DNA of 64,000 nucleotides from assembly GCA_039881145.1 (NCBI GenBank), contig JAYKKI010000139.1:3034501-3098500 (forward strand), in the 5' to 3' direction. This DNA is from Druceiella hillmani (Eukaryota; Arthropoda; Insecta; Lepidoptera; Hepialidae). The translations under genes and the position numbers were made by a program. The notes under the pieces were generated by a model. The model ran no database searches. It had not been told where the DNA came from and saw only the letters and a list, made by a program, of their open reading frames with translations. Shown here piece by piece: positions 12,890 to 24,979 of this stretch (positions are counted from its first letter, which is position 1; each line of letters begins with the position of its first letter).

Positions 12890-14580
12890 TAAATTATATA
12901 TTTTATTATATTATATTTCGAGACCAAGGAAGCAAATTCCAGCATTGAAAACTGAAATTGTTTACAAAAAAGGAAATACTTTTTTAGTAATGACCCAGAA
13001 AATAGACATTTAAATAAAGTTATATTAATTTCTTCCCATTTTTTAAAGCTATAGAGAAATTGATACGTACAGGGGACGCGCGTTCCTATTGCGAGTGCTA
13101 GTCTTAGCACGGTTAAAAACAGTACTCAATGAATACAATGTTATAAATAGTTGACGATTCCAAGAATAAAAAAGCAATCAAAATTAATGCGACACTACAA
13201 AAATATACCTACAATTAGGCTTGTGCTATCCAAGAAATTATGCTCAGCTTTGCTGACGTGGTATTTAAATTCTCAACAAGAAACCTCTTAAGTACGAGCA
13301 TAACTCGCACCACGATATACAAATAGACATCTGAGGTTTATTAGACATGTATATTAAAATATATACAAATATTAACTTTATTCTACCGTATTACTATGTT
13401 CCGAGTATGAATTTTTAAAAACTGTGAGATTTAGGATCAATGCTCTAATTTTCCAGTTAACATTAGGTAAACTTCTAGCAAAGCTGTTTTTCAAAATATT
13501 GTCCCGTGAAAATAATATTAATGGTTGATAAAAGTAAAAGTGCAAACACATTTTTTTATTTAAATCACTTAATAAATAGGAAATATAATTATTCATTAAA
13601 AAGTTAAAAATTAAAAATGCTATGAGCAGAGAGAAAGGGCAGGAAGACTCAAATAAAATAAACGCTGGAAATAGTCAATGAGCACGGAAAAAGGACTTTT
13701 TCGTTGTTTACAGAAATTGAGTCATTTGATAAATCATTGTATTTGCGAAACTTCTGTTTTATTAACCAATCGATTTAAAAAGAATCATGAACATTTTTTG
13801 ACAATTGCGACCTGTGGCGTGTTTTTATGTTTGCGTACGTAAATACATTGGGTATAGTCGCATGTTACTTTTCAAAGGCCGATTTAGTTCATAAAAGTCA
13901 GTTACAATTATTTTTATCGCCAAAAATCGAGGCTGGCGCATTAGTCGATAGTATAGCACGTACCTGCGGGGATGTGTTATATTTGTAATAGTTTACATAA
14001 ATACTAAGTATTCTAAATATTTAAACTTTTATATATACTTAGGATGCATTAAATTCTCCTAACGCGATTTTTCAAAGGCAGATTCGTACTTAACGGGTAC
14101 TTAAACAGTTTTACAATATTTAAAAAACGGAATTCACGTAGAATAAGTCATTTATTTTTTGGCTGTCATAGATAGATTTTTGTAGATAATATGATACAAA
14201 TCTTCGAAATTCTGCACACTCGTAGCAAGTACCCAATTACAAAACGTTCATAGAAAAAACAAATTATTTTAGTGTTCAGTTTGGAGGTGTAAAGAAAGAA
14301 AGAAAACAATTTATATTTGAAGGCATGTGTACTATGTTCTGCACAAAATATGAATTTTTTAAATGAGTTAGAAACTACATAGTTATCAAAAATGTTTGGA
14401 AAATCAGTGAGTCTTCTCGTTATTTTGAATACTATAGAATGAAATTATTTTGTTATTCCCCAAAAAATATTATATTTAATAGGAATAAGGTAGTTCCTTT
14501 TGTTAGAATAATTATATTATTTGAATCTAAATTACCTGCAAAGCGCTAATGATAGCGAGAAAACATTTATAATATTTTCT
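12890..14580. other. AT-rich non-coding stretch
   Basis: Small open frames of 72-73 codons on the minus strand show no family resemblance. No repeat or structured element is supported. Confidence 0.5.
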
Positions 14581-14586
14581 AATATC

Positions 14587-14712
14587 AAAATAATTCACAA
14601 TTAAATGAAACTACGTGATATAGTATTATTTCTACGTTCTTTAAGTTCTTTACTACGACCTAGGTTTCATTATATTACAACATCTTCAGGTGGGATATTA
14701 GCAAAGAATAAC
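14587..14712 (-). mobile_element. Inverted-arm repeat family, solo arm (copy A)
   Basis: One arm of a repeat family whose fuller copies lie near 28.9 and 36.3 kb. Reading the plus strand it runs ATTCACAATTAAATGAAACT, ACGTGATATAGTATTATTTC, TACGTTCTTTAAGTTCTTTA, then CTACGACCTAGGTTTC... to CATCTTCAGGTGGG and ATTAGCAAAG. The opposite arm is absent. On the minus strand the block 14653-14694 reads CCCACCTGAAGATG, a weak stem, GAAACCTAGGTCGTAG. This has the box order of a hammerhead ribozyme, with an intact CUGAAGA box but a mismatch in stem I. Confidence 0.75.
14653..14694 (-). ncRNA. Hammerhead-like core motif, copy A
   Basis: Minus strand: stem I strand CCCAC, box CUGAAGA, extra U, stem II GUUGU/AUAAU with loop AAU, GAAA, CCUAGG, UC, then GUAG. 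Known hammerheads require CUGANGA and GAAA flanking stem II and a UH cleavage dinucleotide after stem III. All are present in order, but a U is inserted after the first box, and stem I has a C-A mismatch at its third pair. Activity is unproven and the resemblance could be coincidental. Confidence 0.3.
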
Positions 14713-15007
14713 TCTTAGGAACATCCAACAGCATTTATATGTTTCAAATACTATAGCGGAAGCCGGGTCTGTATGGAATTTCCCACTGCTTGTGTTAGTG
14801 AGTTTATTGTAGGGGAGTGGTGTAGGTTTTATTACATTTCCGAGATTTATACAATATGCCAGTATTTTAGTACGGATAATAAGTTCGATGTTGTTATTCT
14901 ATGAGACTGTACAATGCAATTGTTCGGTGTGTGTAATAAAATTAAATGGAGGTTATTCTCGGTAATATATTTATACAAAAGCAAGGGTATCTGAAAGTGA
15001 TTATGAT

Positions 15008-15057
15008 TAGATTATCATACGGTCATAAGTCCATTATGGTCTAGATTATCATACGGT
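15008..15057. repeat. 16-bp direct repeat, period 34
   Basis: TAGATTATCATACGGT occurs at 15008-15023 and 15042-15057. A small local duplication. Confidence 0.85.
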
Positions 15058-15418
15058 ACAATATATAAAAAATTACAGCTGTTGAGAACTTTTCAGCATT
15101 AAGCTCATACTTAACTAATCTCAATATCCGGTTATTTAATGACCGTTACTGCTTGACTATGTTCTGGGGTATGCAGGAACTAAATATTAAATCAGAATTC
15201 CATTCTTTTCAAATCCTATCGCATTGAGTGGTAATATCGTGTTTGCGTTATAAGAGGGAAAACATTTTTGGACAGCGTCCACAGGAACTTCGCATGAATA
15301 TGAAATTTAAAATACGCGAATTAATTTGTGCTGAGAAAAAAACTTGATCAATTTGTCTTACGAACAATACTTTGTGGTCAAGTTGGAGATAGGGTCTAAT
15401 GAACATCGTAGAAAAGCA

Positions 15419-15459
15419 GATAATATCAGACACTATTGAGTTGATAATATCAGACACTA
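15419..15459. repeat. 17-bp direct repeat, period 24
   Basis: GATAATATCAGACACTA occurs twice (15419-15435 and 15443-15459), separated by TTGAGTT. Confidence 0.85.
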
Positions 15460-15682
15460 CTTCAGGTTTGTGGATAAAAAGCCTATATCTCAATATATGC
15501 TATAGTCTAGTCATATATCATATTTCATGCGCATTTGCTTGGAAATCAGAAAGTGACGTGAAAATCATGTGTCAGCTTTATTAACAATACCCTTGATGAA
15601 GATTATTTACATTATTTTAAAGAATCAGAACGATAATGGTTTTGAAAGGAATGAAATAACAAATCTAAACTAAAGAAACTTA

Positions 15683-15753
15683 TAGTATTTTCAAGTATTT
15701 CTGCCATTTCTGTCATTTTAAAACTCCGTAGTGTTTTCAAGTATTTCTGTCAT
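15683..15753. repeat. 25-bp direct repeat, period 46
   Basis: TAGTATTTTCAAGTATTTCTG followed by CCAT recurs as TAGTGTTTTCAAGTATTTCTG followed by TCAT, two differences in 25 bases. This is the third short duplication within 750 bp. Confidence 0.8.
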
Positions 15754-16495
15754 GTCAGTCGGTCAACTCGTTATTTATTTTTGAGATTTAGACTAAAAAT
15801 ATCAATTGATCAAATTTTGAAGTTTTGTTTTCAGCCAATTATTTTTTATTTAATACTTTCTATAAAATGGTAAGTATCAATCTTTTGAACTCAAATTAAA
15901 TATATCCTCTGTTGTCGACCTTACAATTTATTACAACCGCACTGCCACTCGATCTTTACTCGGTATTATAATTGCAAATATACACAAGGTAAAAAATTAA
16001 TATTCCGCCCCTTAAAACATAATCAACTCATCATAGAGAACACAAAAAAAGTTCATAGACGCAATAGATGTGGTCGCGCGCGAGGTTTCTGTATCTTTTT
16101 TGAAGTCATTTTTGAAGTGTACTTTATTTATCATAAGTCGATTTCACAGCGCAATAAATATTTACCGATATAATTAAGTAAGGTGCGTATTTGTGAAAAA
16201 CTACGACATCTGTAATCATCATAATAGTTTTCGGGACCTTCTAAAACCTTGTTTTTTCATAATTTTAGTTTCAGTATTTTCTAAAATGGGAAGAACTATT
16301 TTATGCGTATGTTATAATATATCTTTGAAAATATTTCATTTAAAATTAGGTATTTAAAAAAAACCTTTTTTTTTGGATCCTTATGATCAGCCCTTGAAAC
16401 GATGCTCTACTCAATAAGGAATTAAAAAAAAATATATTTTGCCTCGATTGTTAATTCTCATATAAATATTTCTTAATGTTACTTATTAAGATTAA

Positions 16496-16537
16496 GTCAA
16501 AGTAATTAAAGCAGATAATGTCTTTAATTACTTTGAC
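16496..16537. other. Perfect hairpin, 16-bp arms
   Basis: GTCAAAGTAATTAAAG (16496-16511) and CTTTAATTACTTTGAC (16522-16537) are exact reverse complements across a 10-base loop. It is too short for a typical microRNA precursor unless stem pairing extends. It could be a small inverted duplication. Confidence 0.8.
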
Positions 16538-16913
16538 AAATTTCAAATAATATCTAAATTAATTGAAATTTAACTACCGATCCCTTGTTTTTTTAAGTAA
16601 AATATATTTAAGAGTATTTTTTTCCCAAATAAATTTTCAATGTAGTTAAAGGATTTTAATGAACTATAATATTTTAATAAGACCCTTGGAAAGGTGTGTA
16701 CAATACGTTTTCATATTGGAATGACTTAAGAAATTTTAATTTTTATACATATCTTTTTTTTCTAAAATAAAATAAAAGTTTAATAAAAGTCTTCCAATTC
16801 CAAAAATTTGAATTATCTGAAACATCTAAATTTATACCGGACGAGTCTTATTTTCCTTACTATTTAAATATAGCATTGGGTGCCAATAACGAATGTGTCG
16901 CATGTAGCACGCA

Positions 16914-16950
16914 TATATCATTAAGTCCCGGGCATAGTTCGGGTCAGTTT
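16914..16950 (+). promoter_or_regulatory. Possible core promoter: TATA-like box plus Inr-like TCAGTT
   Basis: CATATATC at 16912-16919 lies about 30 bases upstream of GGGTCAGTTTG, whose TCAGTT (A at 16946) matches the arthropod initiator consensus. The spacing is right for a TATA/Inr pair. It sits at the left edge of a locally GC-richer patch (16.9-17.35 kb). No downstream DPE match, coding frame or splice-site structure supports a transcript, and TATA-like words are common here by chance. Confidence 0.2.
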
Positions 16951-17260
16951 GTACGTGTGTGTTACGTTGAGATACGACGCGGCAAGCTTTAACATGCTCC
17001 TGCATTAGATTCACTTCTCGCCCTCGTCGATTTACAGTCGGAATGTGAGCTCGTTACAACGTCGAATGTACGTTACAAGTTACGTTAGTTTTGCCAACCC
17101 AGCACCATCACGATACGAGACGGCGCCTTGTTTAGTTAATTCATCACCTGATAATTATTATTTTTTAACAATTTAACATCGCACACTAACTGTATTTTTA
17201 GAGCAAAACCTTTTCGGTAAGATTTGAGGCATTCTGTTAAATTAAACTTGTGTGTAAAGT

Positions 17261-17326
17261 TATTAGTTGAGATAACAAGGATCGATGGCCTCCTGCTGGC
17301 GGCGACCCTTGTTATTTCAACTAATA
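17261..17326. other. Hairpin, 20-bp arms with one mismatch and GC-rich loop
   Basis: TATTAGTTGAGATAACAAGG (17261-17280) pairs with CCTTGTTATTTCAACTAATA (17307-17326), with one G-T position. The 26-base loop is unusually GC-rich for this window and holds an inner GGCCTCCTGCTGGC. Arm length and loop size are compatible with a small structured RNA or a folded element, but there is no second copy in the window to define a family. Confidence 0.7.
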
Positions 17327-17959
17327 CTGAAAATATGGCGGGCATTATGTCAGAAAGTATGTTCCGCTAATTTATCAATAAAAACATCGATTTTCTCACC
17401 TTTAATCGTGCTTGTAATTTTGTGTACGATATATTGGCCAAACTACAAGTGAGTGTCATATTGTCCTTTATTTAATAGTTTTGAGTGAATATTTTGAATG
17501 AAAGTTGACACAATAATTGTTGGATTAACGTTTCCATCGGAATAACTACTTGTACCCTTTGGTAAATAATGATCATTAAAAATTATTACCTAACATTAAC
17601 CGTTAAATCACTTCGTCCGTGGGCTTTTATGAGTGAAGAGTTACACAGTTTTTTCTGTAGATTGTGGTATATAACTTGAAGTATTACGCGGGGGCATTTC
17701 GATTATAACAATGAACTTTGATAAATACCCAATTTTGTGATTTGATCATCTTAAGAGTAAACTTACCGAGTGTAATTTCTTGCTACTTGCATTAATGTGA
17801 GAACGGTATGGGTGACGACATTCTGGAACCGAACATTGGTGAAACACTTGTTTGCTCTCTCTGCTCATAAACATACTTGAAGTGTGTTCCGGTCTCGTTT
17901 CATGCTCACACAAGCTTCATGTTTGCAGAGTTTACATAAACCCTAACATTGCAATAAGC

Positions 17960-18106
<147 letters not shown>

Positions 18107-18195
18107 AATTAATTTACAATGGCTCTCCCTCCCACACATTTCCAAATCAGGTTAAGTAAAAATCTGGGAAAAAGGTTGATTGATTATTGAATGAA

Positions 18196-18335
18196 CTTGA
18201 TAGCGTACTTAAAATAAATTAAAAATGTTATCATTTGTGAATCGACAGCGGAAACGTAATTTATGCGTGTTCCGACACGCACTATTTCTTATTTAGCCGT
18301 GTCTGGTTCCTAAATTATTATCCTAACTTACTGAC
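18196..18335 (+). repeat. Diverged repeat, copy 1 of a local pair
   Basis: Matches 19107-19253 in the same order: AGCGTACTTAAAATAAATTAA, TTTGTGAA, TCCGACACGCA, TTATTTA, then CTGGTTCC, TTAT and CTAACTTACTGACA. The second copy lies about 910 bases downstream. This is an old local duplication or two insertions of one element; the family is unknown. Confidence 0.6.
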
Positions 18336-18651
18336 AGTACAAATGCGAAAGTGTGTTTATTTGTCAGTACGTCAATGCAGATAATCTGAACATACAACAT
18401 ATACATTGTCACTTAAAAACTAATATGACCGAAGTGACACTTTCTGTTTTATTCTTATTTAGGCCCTACTGGCATACAGCCAATTGTAAGATCAGTATGC
18501 TAAATTACTTCATTTTATGTGCTTCGGAATATACTATAAAGATTAACATAAATCATCAGTACCTTTTCCTAGGTCTTTATTTTTCCTTCTAGTGCAACTT
18601 TCTAATTTTCCTTCCAAATCTACTGTTTTGGGGGCCCATATTCAAACAAGC

Positions 18652-18687
18652 AGGGAAACATTTAATTATGTCCGTAAATGTTTCCCT
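18652..18687. other. Perfect hairpin, 13-bp arms
   Basis: AGGGAAACATTTA (18652-18664) and TAAATGTTTCCCT (18675-18687) are separated by a 10-base loop. Confidence 0.75.
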
Positions 18688-19106
18688 ACATCTGTCACAG
18701 ACTCGTAGGTCTTAAATTTTTTTCTTTTATACATGAAATTTTCAAATAAAGATTTAATTTCCAATTTTAAAAGTGCCTTCCACTATCTAGAATTAGGAAT
18801 CAAGAAATACGATTTTAATATGATTAATTTAGTAGCGTTTCTTTACTACGTTCCATTTACCAGTTTTTGTTATTAAGAACCACTTAAGAAATACCTAGGT
18901 TTAAATTTATTTGCAACGGATTTGTCCCTCTTCCATTTCTAAACTAGACTATGAAGAATTCTGAAATAAATCTCCGAAATAGATTCTGATGAGTGCTTTG
19001 TATTAAATTAATTAAATTAATCTAATCTCAATATTTTAGTACGTGTTAGAAAAGCTTTTAAATACATGAAACTAAGGTGTATCAAAATTTGTTGATAAGT
19101 TATCTT

Positions 19107-19253
19107 ACTAGCGTACCTAAAATAAATTAAGAGCTTAATATTTTGTGAAATAAGGAAACAACCCTAATTTATTCGTGGTCCGACACGCATTTGACATTTT
19201 TTTATTTACCTTTGTTATTCCTGTTCCCGAATACTTATTCCAACTTTTTAACA
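19107..19253 (+). repeat. Diverged repeat, copy 2 of a local pair
   Basis: Shares AGCGTACCTAAAATAAATTAA, TTTGTGAAATAAGGAAACAA, GTGGTCCGACACGCA and a CTGTTCCC...TTATTCCAACTT block with 18196-18335. There are many substitutions, so the duplication is not recent. Confidence 0.6.
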
Positions 19254-19986
19254 TTTTTCATTTGTTTGTTCTTACTTTCACTTCTGAAAAACTTAACCGG
19301 TTCTTACAAAATTTTGGACATTATTAAATAATGTTTTCATATTAAAAGTTGAGTCAATTTTATTTATGCTAGAATATAAACTCATATTTATTTTGCACCC
19401 TAATAAAATTCTTTAAAGAGTAAAAAAAATATTTTGTTATGGTGCTGTCATTTGACGCTGCAGCTATTTTGTTTTATTAAGCAATTTATCCAATAAACCT
19501 GCGATTATTTATAATCTACACTTTCACTACACGATCATTAATAAATTTTGCGCGTACAGAATGGCAGGAAATAGTAATATGTAATAAATGAAAAATCTAG
19601 TCTTTCACTTCAATACTCTCAACTTGACAACTGATAAAATAGATATACGGTGATAAAAGAAACTCATCACGATTGGTTTCATATTTCCGAAAAAAATTTA
19701 ATACGACATAATTGCATATAATCCATGTCCATTTTCATTTTAGTAAATTATATAACTACTGCGAAATGTTGGAAAAAAAATCATAAAATATGTAAAAGTT
19801 CTGCAGGATTTTTACGTTTGTTGTGGTAAAGTGATTCTAAATACATTCTAGAATCTGGACTCGAATGCCACACAGTGATTAGTCCACGAAACCAAAAATC
19901 GAACGAAACGAAGAAAAACGAAGGGTTAAAATTACCCAGTACAGGAAATTAATGTTACCTGAAAAATGGCAACAACTTTTACAAAT

Positions 19987-20235
19987 TTAAACTATTAGTA
20001 GCGCGTTTAGTCTCTCCTATCTCTCATATTTTTTTTTAACTTATTGTTCACTGCTCTACTTTTGTAAATGACAGCGTAATTACATACAGTCTAGCTTTTA
20101 ACTTAGGACATACATACATTATCTACGTGCAAAACTTTATTGAAATGTATTAGATTATTTAAGGTTAAAAGAAAGACATGCAAACAAATAAACGGACAAT
20201 ATTTCACTTTCATTATTTTCATTTAATGCTGTTAC
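19987..20235 (+). repeat. Old dispersed repeat, copy 2
   Basis: Partner of 12045-12285: TAGCGCGTTTAG, TTCACTGCTCTACTTTTGTAA, ACAGCGTAA, and AATAAACGGACAATATTTCAC followed by TTTCATT. Same orientation. The two copies lie nearly 8 kb apart, so they are dispersed rather than tandem. Confidence 0.6.
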
Positions 20236-20239
20236 TAAA

Positions 20240-23200
20240 ACTTTGCACGCGTCAATTGAGATAAAAAACGCCCTCCTCTGGAATTAAACATTTATCAATA
20301 AATTATTTTTTTCAAACCCAATAATTTTAAACCCATCCACATATCGTATCTGTTAAGAAAATCACGCACACACGTATGCGAAATAATTCGATTTTTTCGA
20401 CCGAACCCTAACTCAAGAAGTGAAAATTAGCAAAATATTACACAGCCGGTGCGATGACCCGTACCCGAGGTAGGCCTCGATCTTCTCAATTTCATTAAAG
20501 AATTTTGTTAATTTTCATGACCCGCATAAGGAAACTCGTACTGTAATTAAAGTGTTTCCGAAGGAAATTACCGGTGGTCTTTTATGGTATACCATTTAAA
20601 ATTTTAAATTTACAAAAATACCTTCCACGGTTAACATTAATAATTTTTATGGAAAAATGCGGTTTTTTGGGTTAAGAGTTTTGTTAACTGTTTTTTTTTT
20701 CAATCTTTGTGTTGAAAAGAGTGTGAAGCAATGTCAAAGACAACATGTTCGTTAGAAGGAGTAATTCTCACTTATAGCGGCTGACATAAAGACTGCTCAT
20801 GACCTTGTACTGAGCTCTGGAAACTTACTTGCCCACTTATTATCAAATACCCCTCTACCTTCTAGGGAAAATTTCTTACCGTCTAATCAGCGAAAATTCC
20901 TAACTGTGAAACCTACTTAATCTTGATACCAGGAAAACATTGTCAATAAATTCTTCTGCTCTGTTTTACCGTAACTTTAATTGCAATTTACCAAATAACC
21001 AATTTTCCTTTATTTATTTTTATGGTTCATTGGTGATTTCCGCATTATTATTTTACGTAACATTTTCAAAATAATAAATAAATAATTATCAAACAGTAAC
21101 AAGTTCTAAAACACGGACAACTTCTCTCTATAGGCAACGTAATGTTTATTTAAACTGAGGCTTGAAAGAAAAAAAATTTTTTTTCTTAATAAACGATGTA
21201 TTTGTATACAGTTCTTGATCTTTAACCATACAAAATTATTCGTAAAATATTAGATGACGAAATCCGCTCGAAATAATACAAATGACGTTTGTTGGAGAAT
21301 AATAGCAGGGCTGCTGCGAGAACATTCGAAATCATAGCATGACGATTATAACTCAGACAAGGTATTCGACAAAGAAAAAGATGACTCAAGTATATATTCT
21401 TTGATAAACCACAAATTCTTCTATATTGCTTGTATATAATTGTAACCTAATGCTTTATCATCCATAATAATTCCTCAATTTAGGCAAGCTGATACTGCAT
21501 GTATATTGCATGTTACCAGGAATGTGTGGTTGGGGATTTCACTTTTGTCCTTAAATAAAACTAAACCACAATTTAGTATTAAATAATGTTATATAGTGAA
21601 ATTATATTTATCAGCATTCACATTTTTAAACCTTTAGGAGCAACTGACTTATTTGAAATATGTTGAAGTCCCTATTTTTTTACAAAAGAATTAAAATTGA
21701 CACTAGCTTAATCAAGCCACTAAAACATTTATATTAATTCTGCTAATTTTTGGATGTCGTACTTCAAAAAAAAGAAAATGGAAACCTCAGACTTCACAAA
21801 ATTAATTAAAAAGCAGGTCATATGATGCCAAAATGATTTATTTTAGAACCTTAATCAACATAAATCCATCAACATGGATCTATAGCACTGCTGGAAATAT
21901 TTGCAAACATTTTTCGAGAAACTGTTGATATAAAAACTTTTAAATTTGGCAAAGCTTTCTACTAATTTATATGCATATTACTATAACTGCTCTACAACTG
22001 AAACGGATTAAGTCAAAATTATGAAGAAACAGCCTTAATATGAGTTTATTTAGAGTTAACCGGAAAACCAGAGTGAAGATTTTTAATTTCATAGTTTTTG
22101 ATATATTCACGAATGGTCTCTTCCTGTGAAAGATTCACTAAGCGATATGCCGATATGGTGAAACATAATATTAATATCTGTAAAAATTCAATATTAATAC
22201 TATATACCGATAAATATTTATATAAATCTAAGTGTGTATGGAACGTGCGATTTCTACCAGTAGTTAATTGGTTTTATTTGATGTTATAAATTCAATAGAG
22301 AGTTTGTACCGTGATAGCTTTATTTCGTTTTCACATCTTAACTACCCTTTCGTGACCAACCTCTCTTAAATCTATCATATATACAGCATTGAAATAAAAA
22401 ATGGATACTTTTTATCAGAGGTAGAAAATGAACATGAATATAAGTATGTTATAACGCATGACAGCAACATGATAGCTTAACTTTCTTATTACAATGTACG
22501 CACTGTTTTCTTTTCAAGCATAATACTGAATATACATAATACTTTCAATATAATACTGGAATGTAACCTTTATGATCCAACTTTACTGAGTTTTTGTTTC
22601 GTCTTTTCTGGAGTTTTCTATTTTGGTAATCGGAAATCCCGGAATTTGTAACTCTTGTTTAGAACTTGGAACGTCTTTGACGTGGCTTCTCATGGTTTTC
22701 GGTTATTTTGTTCAATTTATCACTTCAGTTACATCGTGAACAATTTTACGATATGCAGTCAAGTTTCATCCCATTGCAATTCTTTTTACTTTTTATTTTT
22801 GTCCCTACTATTAATTTGTCATCGCTTTGCATTATTTTACGAGTTTTATTATACAGTATAAATACAATTTTTGGTGCTAATTATTCAACTCTTCAACTTA
22901 TGAGTTACTTGAGCTGAACCATAAACTTTTATAAAGCAACAAGTAAATGCTCCAGTGAGAAGAAATTAAGGTTTAAAAGAATATATAACGAAGGAAATCT
23001 TTATTACGTAAGAAAATTTAGTTTTTTAAACAAAACATGGTCATTCTAAATTTAAACACGCGCGTTTAAACCTTAAAGCAATTAGAAAATGAGACACAGC
23101 TGAATGCCAAGTAGCAATTAAGAAGTAGCAAGTAAATAGCAGAGCAGGTGCTTTGAATGTGCAGTTCTAATGAGAATTTCTAATTACTGAGAAACCTGCG

Positions 23201-23780
23201 TTTTGTCTAATTTAAACTTATACACGCACAATATGACATTATCTCAACATAAACTTTATTTATGTTAGTACCAGTAACTTGTCGTCATTTCTACCGTAAG
23301 TGAATAGAAATGAAGCTATAGACGATAATGAAAATACAAAATGGCCACAATAAGTTCTGGAAAATGCCACAATACATTTTGGCTACTGATCTTACGATTA
23401 ACCTTTGATTTTATGCGAAAAAATTCATTTATTTTGAACATTCTTTATTTTCTAAGCCTCAATAATTGGATCTCTTGGAATGCGCCTTGTTTTAATTAAA
23501 CTTTTTGCTGTTGGTTTACTAATTAATTAAGAATTTTACGTAAGATCATAATAGATAGATTGCTAAAAATGTTCACAAAATTTTTCTGACAAATCGGTAG
23601 ACATAGAAAAAAGAAAATTGGCGTAGTGAAATAATAATATATACATATCTTACTACGGAGTATTTAAAGGATTCGTAAGGAAATTATTGAGCGGACAAAA
23701 AATCATTTCTAAATATTTTAAAGAAATTAAAAAAAAAATCATTTTTAATTTGTTTTATATATGTGCCTTTGTGGGTAAAT
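20240..23780. other. AT-rich non-coding stretch
   Basis: No gene is recognised. The only symmetric item is a 22-bp A8T8-centred palindrome at 21166-21187 (AAGA8T8CTT), which is low-complexity. A slightly GC-richer part lies at 20.44-20.60 kb but contains no readable element. Confidence 0.5.
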
Positions 23781-23781
23781 C

Positions 23782-23783
<2 letters not shown>

Positions 23784-23842
<59 letters not shown>
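23784..23842. repeat. (TA)n microsatellite
   Basis: An uninterrupted TA run of about 29 units. Confidence 0.97.
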
Positions 23843-23846
<4 letters not shown>

Positions 23847-24492
23847 GAGGATTCCAAAACTCTTGTTTAATATATGTGAGATAATTATTAAAATAAAATC
23901 AAAAATGTTCCCAAAAAATATTTGTGATGTCTAAAACTGCTAAAGATAAAATTATGAGAAAATTGTGTTATTGGAAGTTTAATTTAAGTTTACTGAATAC
24001 ATAATTCAAATTTTTAAAATTTTTGAAGTGTTCATGATATTTTCATACCTGCCAAATAAATTTTGATATATTTACAATACATTTGCATGGTGCAAATTAT
24101 AATATTTGTAAATAGTTTAATGGGAAAAATATATACTTTCGAATCGTTGTATTTGTCTTCTCAACGGAAACTTCGTAATGTGAGCTCTACTTTTGTTTTG
24201 AAAAGTCTGTTGTATATTATAAATTCGTAAAACATTAAAAAAAATCACTATTCGTCAGCCTTTATTTTGAAAACATTTTATTTGATATAGAAAAAATTGC
24301 CAAGTACTCAATTCACACAAGCTTTTAAAACTTATTTTACAATTATTTATAAGGGTAAATTCCAGACATTGCCTTTTAAGAAAAGTTTTCGTCGAACATT
24401 GGAATAAAAATAAGCGAACTATTTAAACCTTATCCACCTACCAATTCATAGTGCAGTGGCGAATATCTTTCAGTAAAATTATGACATGTAAA

Positions 24493-24566
24493 ATAATTTT
24501 TTTACGAGATTTAATTTAAAAATATATTTTTTATGAGATTTCAAAAATATTTTTTACGAGATTAAA
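24493..24566. repeat. Short tandem duplication (ATTTTTTACGAGATTT-like, three copies)
   Basis: TTTTTTTACGAGATTTAA, ATTTTTTATGAGATTTCA and ATTTTTTACGAGATTAAA follow one another with AAAATAT linkers. Confidence 0.65.
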
Positions 24567-24930
24567 TATAGTTTTTATTTTCTGAAACTACTTATTGAAA
24601 AATCACGAAAGAAACAAGAATGGTAAAATGTTACTAGAATATTATAGGAAAATACAAATTGTACTAGATTTTATAATTTTTGAAATATGCACCATGTTTT
24701 TATGTCTGAAAAAGATATGGTGGACCACATAATTATATTGTGCGTATAATTACGTTGTTATCGTTAAATGTTTGTAAGTGTTTAAATCTATACCAAAACA
24801 CGCCCTTCGTAGTGCGAGATCTACTCGTGCTCGATAGGTTTTTCACCAAATTTTTAATAAGGGTGAAAAAATATATGTTTACATTTTTATTTTATTTGCA
24901 GCTCATAACGTGCTAATACATAATATTAAA

Positions 24931-24979
24931 TGGTTAGGCAGTTATTTTTACCTAATTGGTAAAAATAACTATCTAACCA
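24931..24979. other. Hairpin, 22-bp arms with two mismatches, 5-base loop
   Basis: TGGTTAGGCAGTTATTTTTA followed by CC (24931-24952) pairs with GGTAAAAATAACTATCTAAC followed by CA (24958-24979). Weaker pairing continues outward (TATTAAA against AATTAATA). It is compact enough to be a small folded element or a precursor-like RNA. Confidence 0.7.

Noticed and set aside
21166..21187. 22-bp perfect palindrome AAGA8T8CTT
   Set aside because: An A-run next to a T-run is low complexity and expected by chance in this composition.
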